Position numbers and translations under genes: made by a program. From Mucilaginibacter xinganensis (GTDB taxonomy: Bacteria; Bacteroidota; Bacteroidia; Sphingobacteriales; Sphingobacteriaceae), in the NCBI RefSeq assembly GCF_002257585.1, contig NZ_CP022743.1, forward strand, positions 3,534,001-3,598,000: a DNA stretch of 64,000 nt. Reading direction: 5' to 3'. Of the stretch, positions 63,662 to 64,000 are shown piece by piece. Positions within the stretch are counted from its first letter, which is position 1; every line of letters starts with the position of its first letter. The notes beneath the pieces are model-generated. The model was not told the origin of the DNA, searched no databases, and saw nothing but the letters and a program-made list of their open reading frames with translations.

Positions 63662-64000
63662 ATGCCAAATCAAAGTGCAGGTATCCTGCTTTATAGAAAA
63701 ACAAGTAACGCGGTGGAGCTTTTCCTGGTTCATCCCGGCGGACCATTCTTTAAAAACAAAGACATGGGTGTTTGGTCGATCCCCAAAGGGGAATTTTTGG
63801 ATGATGAAGCGGCATTGACTGCCGCCAAACGCGAATTTGAAGAAGAAACCGGACAGCCAGTAGGCGAAGGCAAATTTATTCCGCTAACACCGGTAAAACT
63901 AAAAAGCGGCAAGCGCGTGTTTGCCTGGGCCATGGAAGGCAATATAGATCACAATATAATAACCAGCAATTTTTTTGAGATAGAATGGCCGCCAAAATCA
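63662..64000 (+). CDS. NUDIX hydrolase (3' end outside window)
   Basis: The frame from ATG 63662 runs exactly 113 codons to the window edge. It starts MPNQSAGILLYRKTSNAVEL and carries the complete NUDIX box GX5EX7REUXEEXG in the segment GEFLDDEAALTAAKREFEEE (followed by TG). These enzymes hydrolyse nucleoside-diphosphate-X compounds; this short form with LFLVHPGGPFF is like housecleaning pyrophosphatases. Members are about 150 residues, so about 40 residues are missing. Its start is 79 bases from the divergent SRPBCC gene. Confidence 0.92.
   Translation, partial: MPNQSAGILLYRKTSNAVELFLVHPGGPFFKNKDMGVWSIPKGEFLDDEAALTAAKREFEEETGQPVGEGKFIPLTPVKLKSGKRVFAWAMEGNIDHNIITSNFFEIEWPPKS

Noticed and set aside
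1..64000. tRNA/rRNA genes, prophage or integrative element
   Set aside because: I saw no tRNA-like cloverleaf, rRNA segment, integrase, portal, terminase or transposase gene on either strand. Reading by eye could miss a degenerate one; a tRNAscan-type search would settle it.

Overview
The window is a stretch of chromosome from a Bacteroidota bacterium. The gene families, AT-rich gaps with TAnnTTTG-like promoter boxes, weak ribosome-binding sites, many TAT-exported oxidoreductases and SPI TIM barrels point to family Sphingobacteriaceae; Mucilaginibacter is my best guess by general resemblance (inference, no database was used). I found no rRNA, tRNA, CRISPR array, prophage or transposase gene.

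Region 1 (1-19821, all minus strand) is a large carbohydrate-oxidation locus. Read in the direction of transcription it holds a TolB-like beta-propeller protein, an SPI TIM barrel, a gluconate-2-dehydrogenase-subunit-3 protein with its GMC flavoprotein, a second GMC flavoprotein, a TAT-exported Gfo/Idh/MocA oxidoreductase, a second subunit-3 protein, a cytoplasmic Gfo/Idh/MocA oxidoreductase, another SPI barrel, two MFS importers separated by a cytochrome c lipoprotein, two more TIM barrels, a DUF1080 (3-keto-glycoside hydrolase/lyase family) protein and a GtaA-like exoenzyme cut by the window edge. The combination fits breakdown of glycosides by oxidation at C3: the flavoprotein complex oxidises the sugar in the periplasm and passes electrons to cytochrome c, DUF1080 breaks the keto-glycoside, and TIM barrels and Gfo/Idh enzymes process the keto-sugar.

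Region 2 (20011-28064) holds a fatty-acid desaturase, a TPR sensor kinase, a small secreted protein, and a LytS-type kinase / TlpA-like thioredoxin / LytTR regulator operon. Region 3 (28096-35150) is pentose and uronate metabolism: mannonate dehydratase, then a xylB-xylA-symporter operon divergent from a LacI regulator, with a perfect palindromic operator in the divergent gap.

Region 4 (35225-43874) has SlyD, a DUF255 protein, a ParE-type toxin-antitoxin pair and an M1 peptidase. It then enters a repeat-rich patch (40650-42830): a duplicated terminator around an inverted-repeat element, a frameshifted DUF1304 gene, and two unknown paralogous genes separated and flanked by two-hairpin repeats. 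An AraC regulator with two NAD(P)-binding oxidoreductases closes the region.

Region 5 (45714-54436) contains a UvrD/PcrA helicase preceded by an array of TGTTCC words, an XRE regulator with a clear inverted-repeat operator, a protein joining a possible kinase-like module to an outer-membrane barrel, and an M61 peptidase. Region 6 (54698-64000) contains TAT-exported amine oxidase and aminotransferase genes, a secreted Hint-domain protein, a lipoprotein, a membrane protein, a Pro/Arg-rich secreted peptide, an esterase, a phenylacetate-CoA-ligase-like enzyme, an SRPBCC protein and a NUDIX hydrolase cut by the window end.
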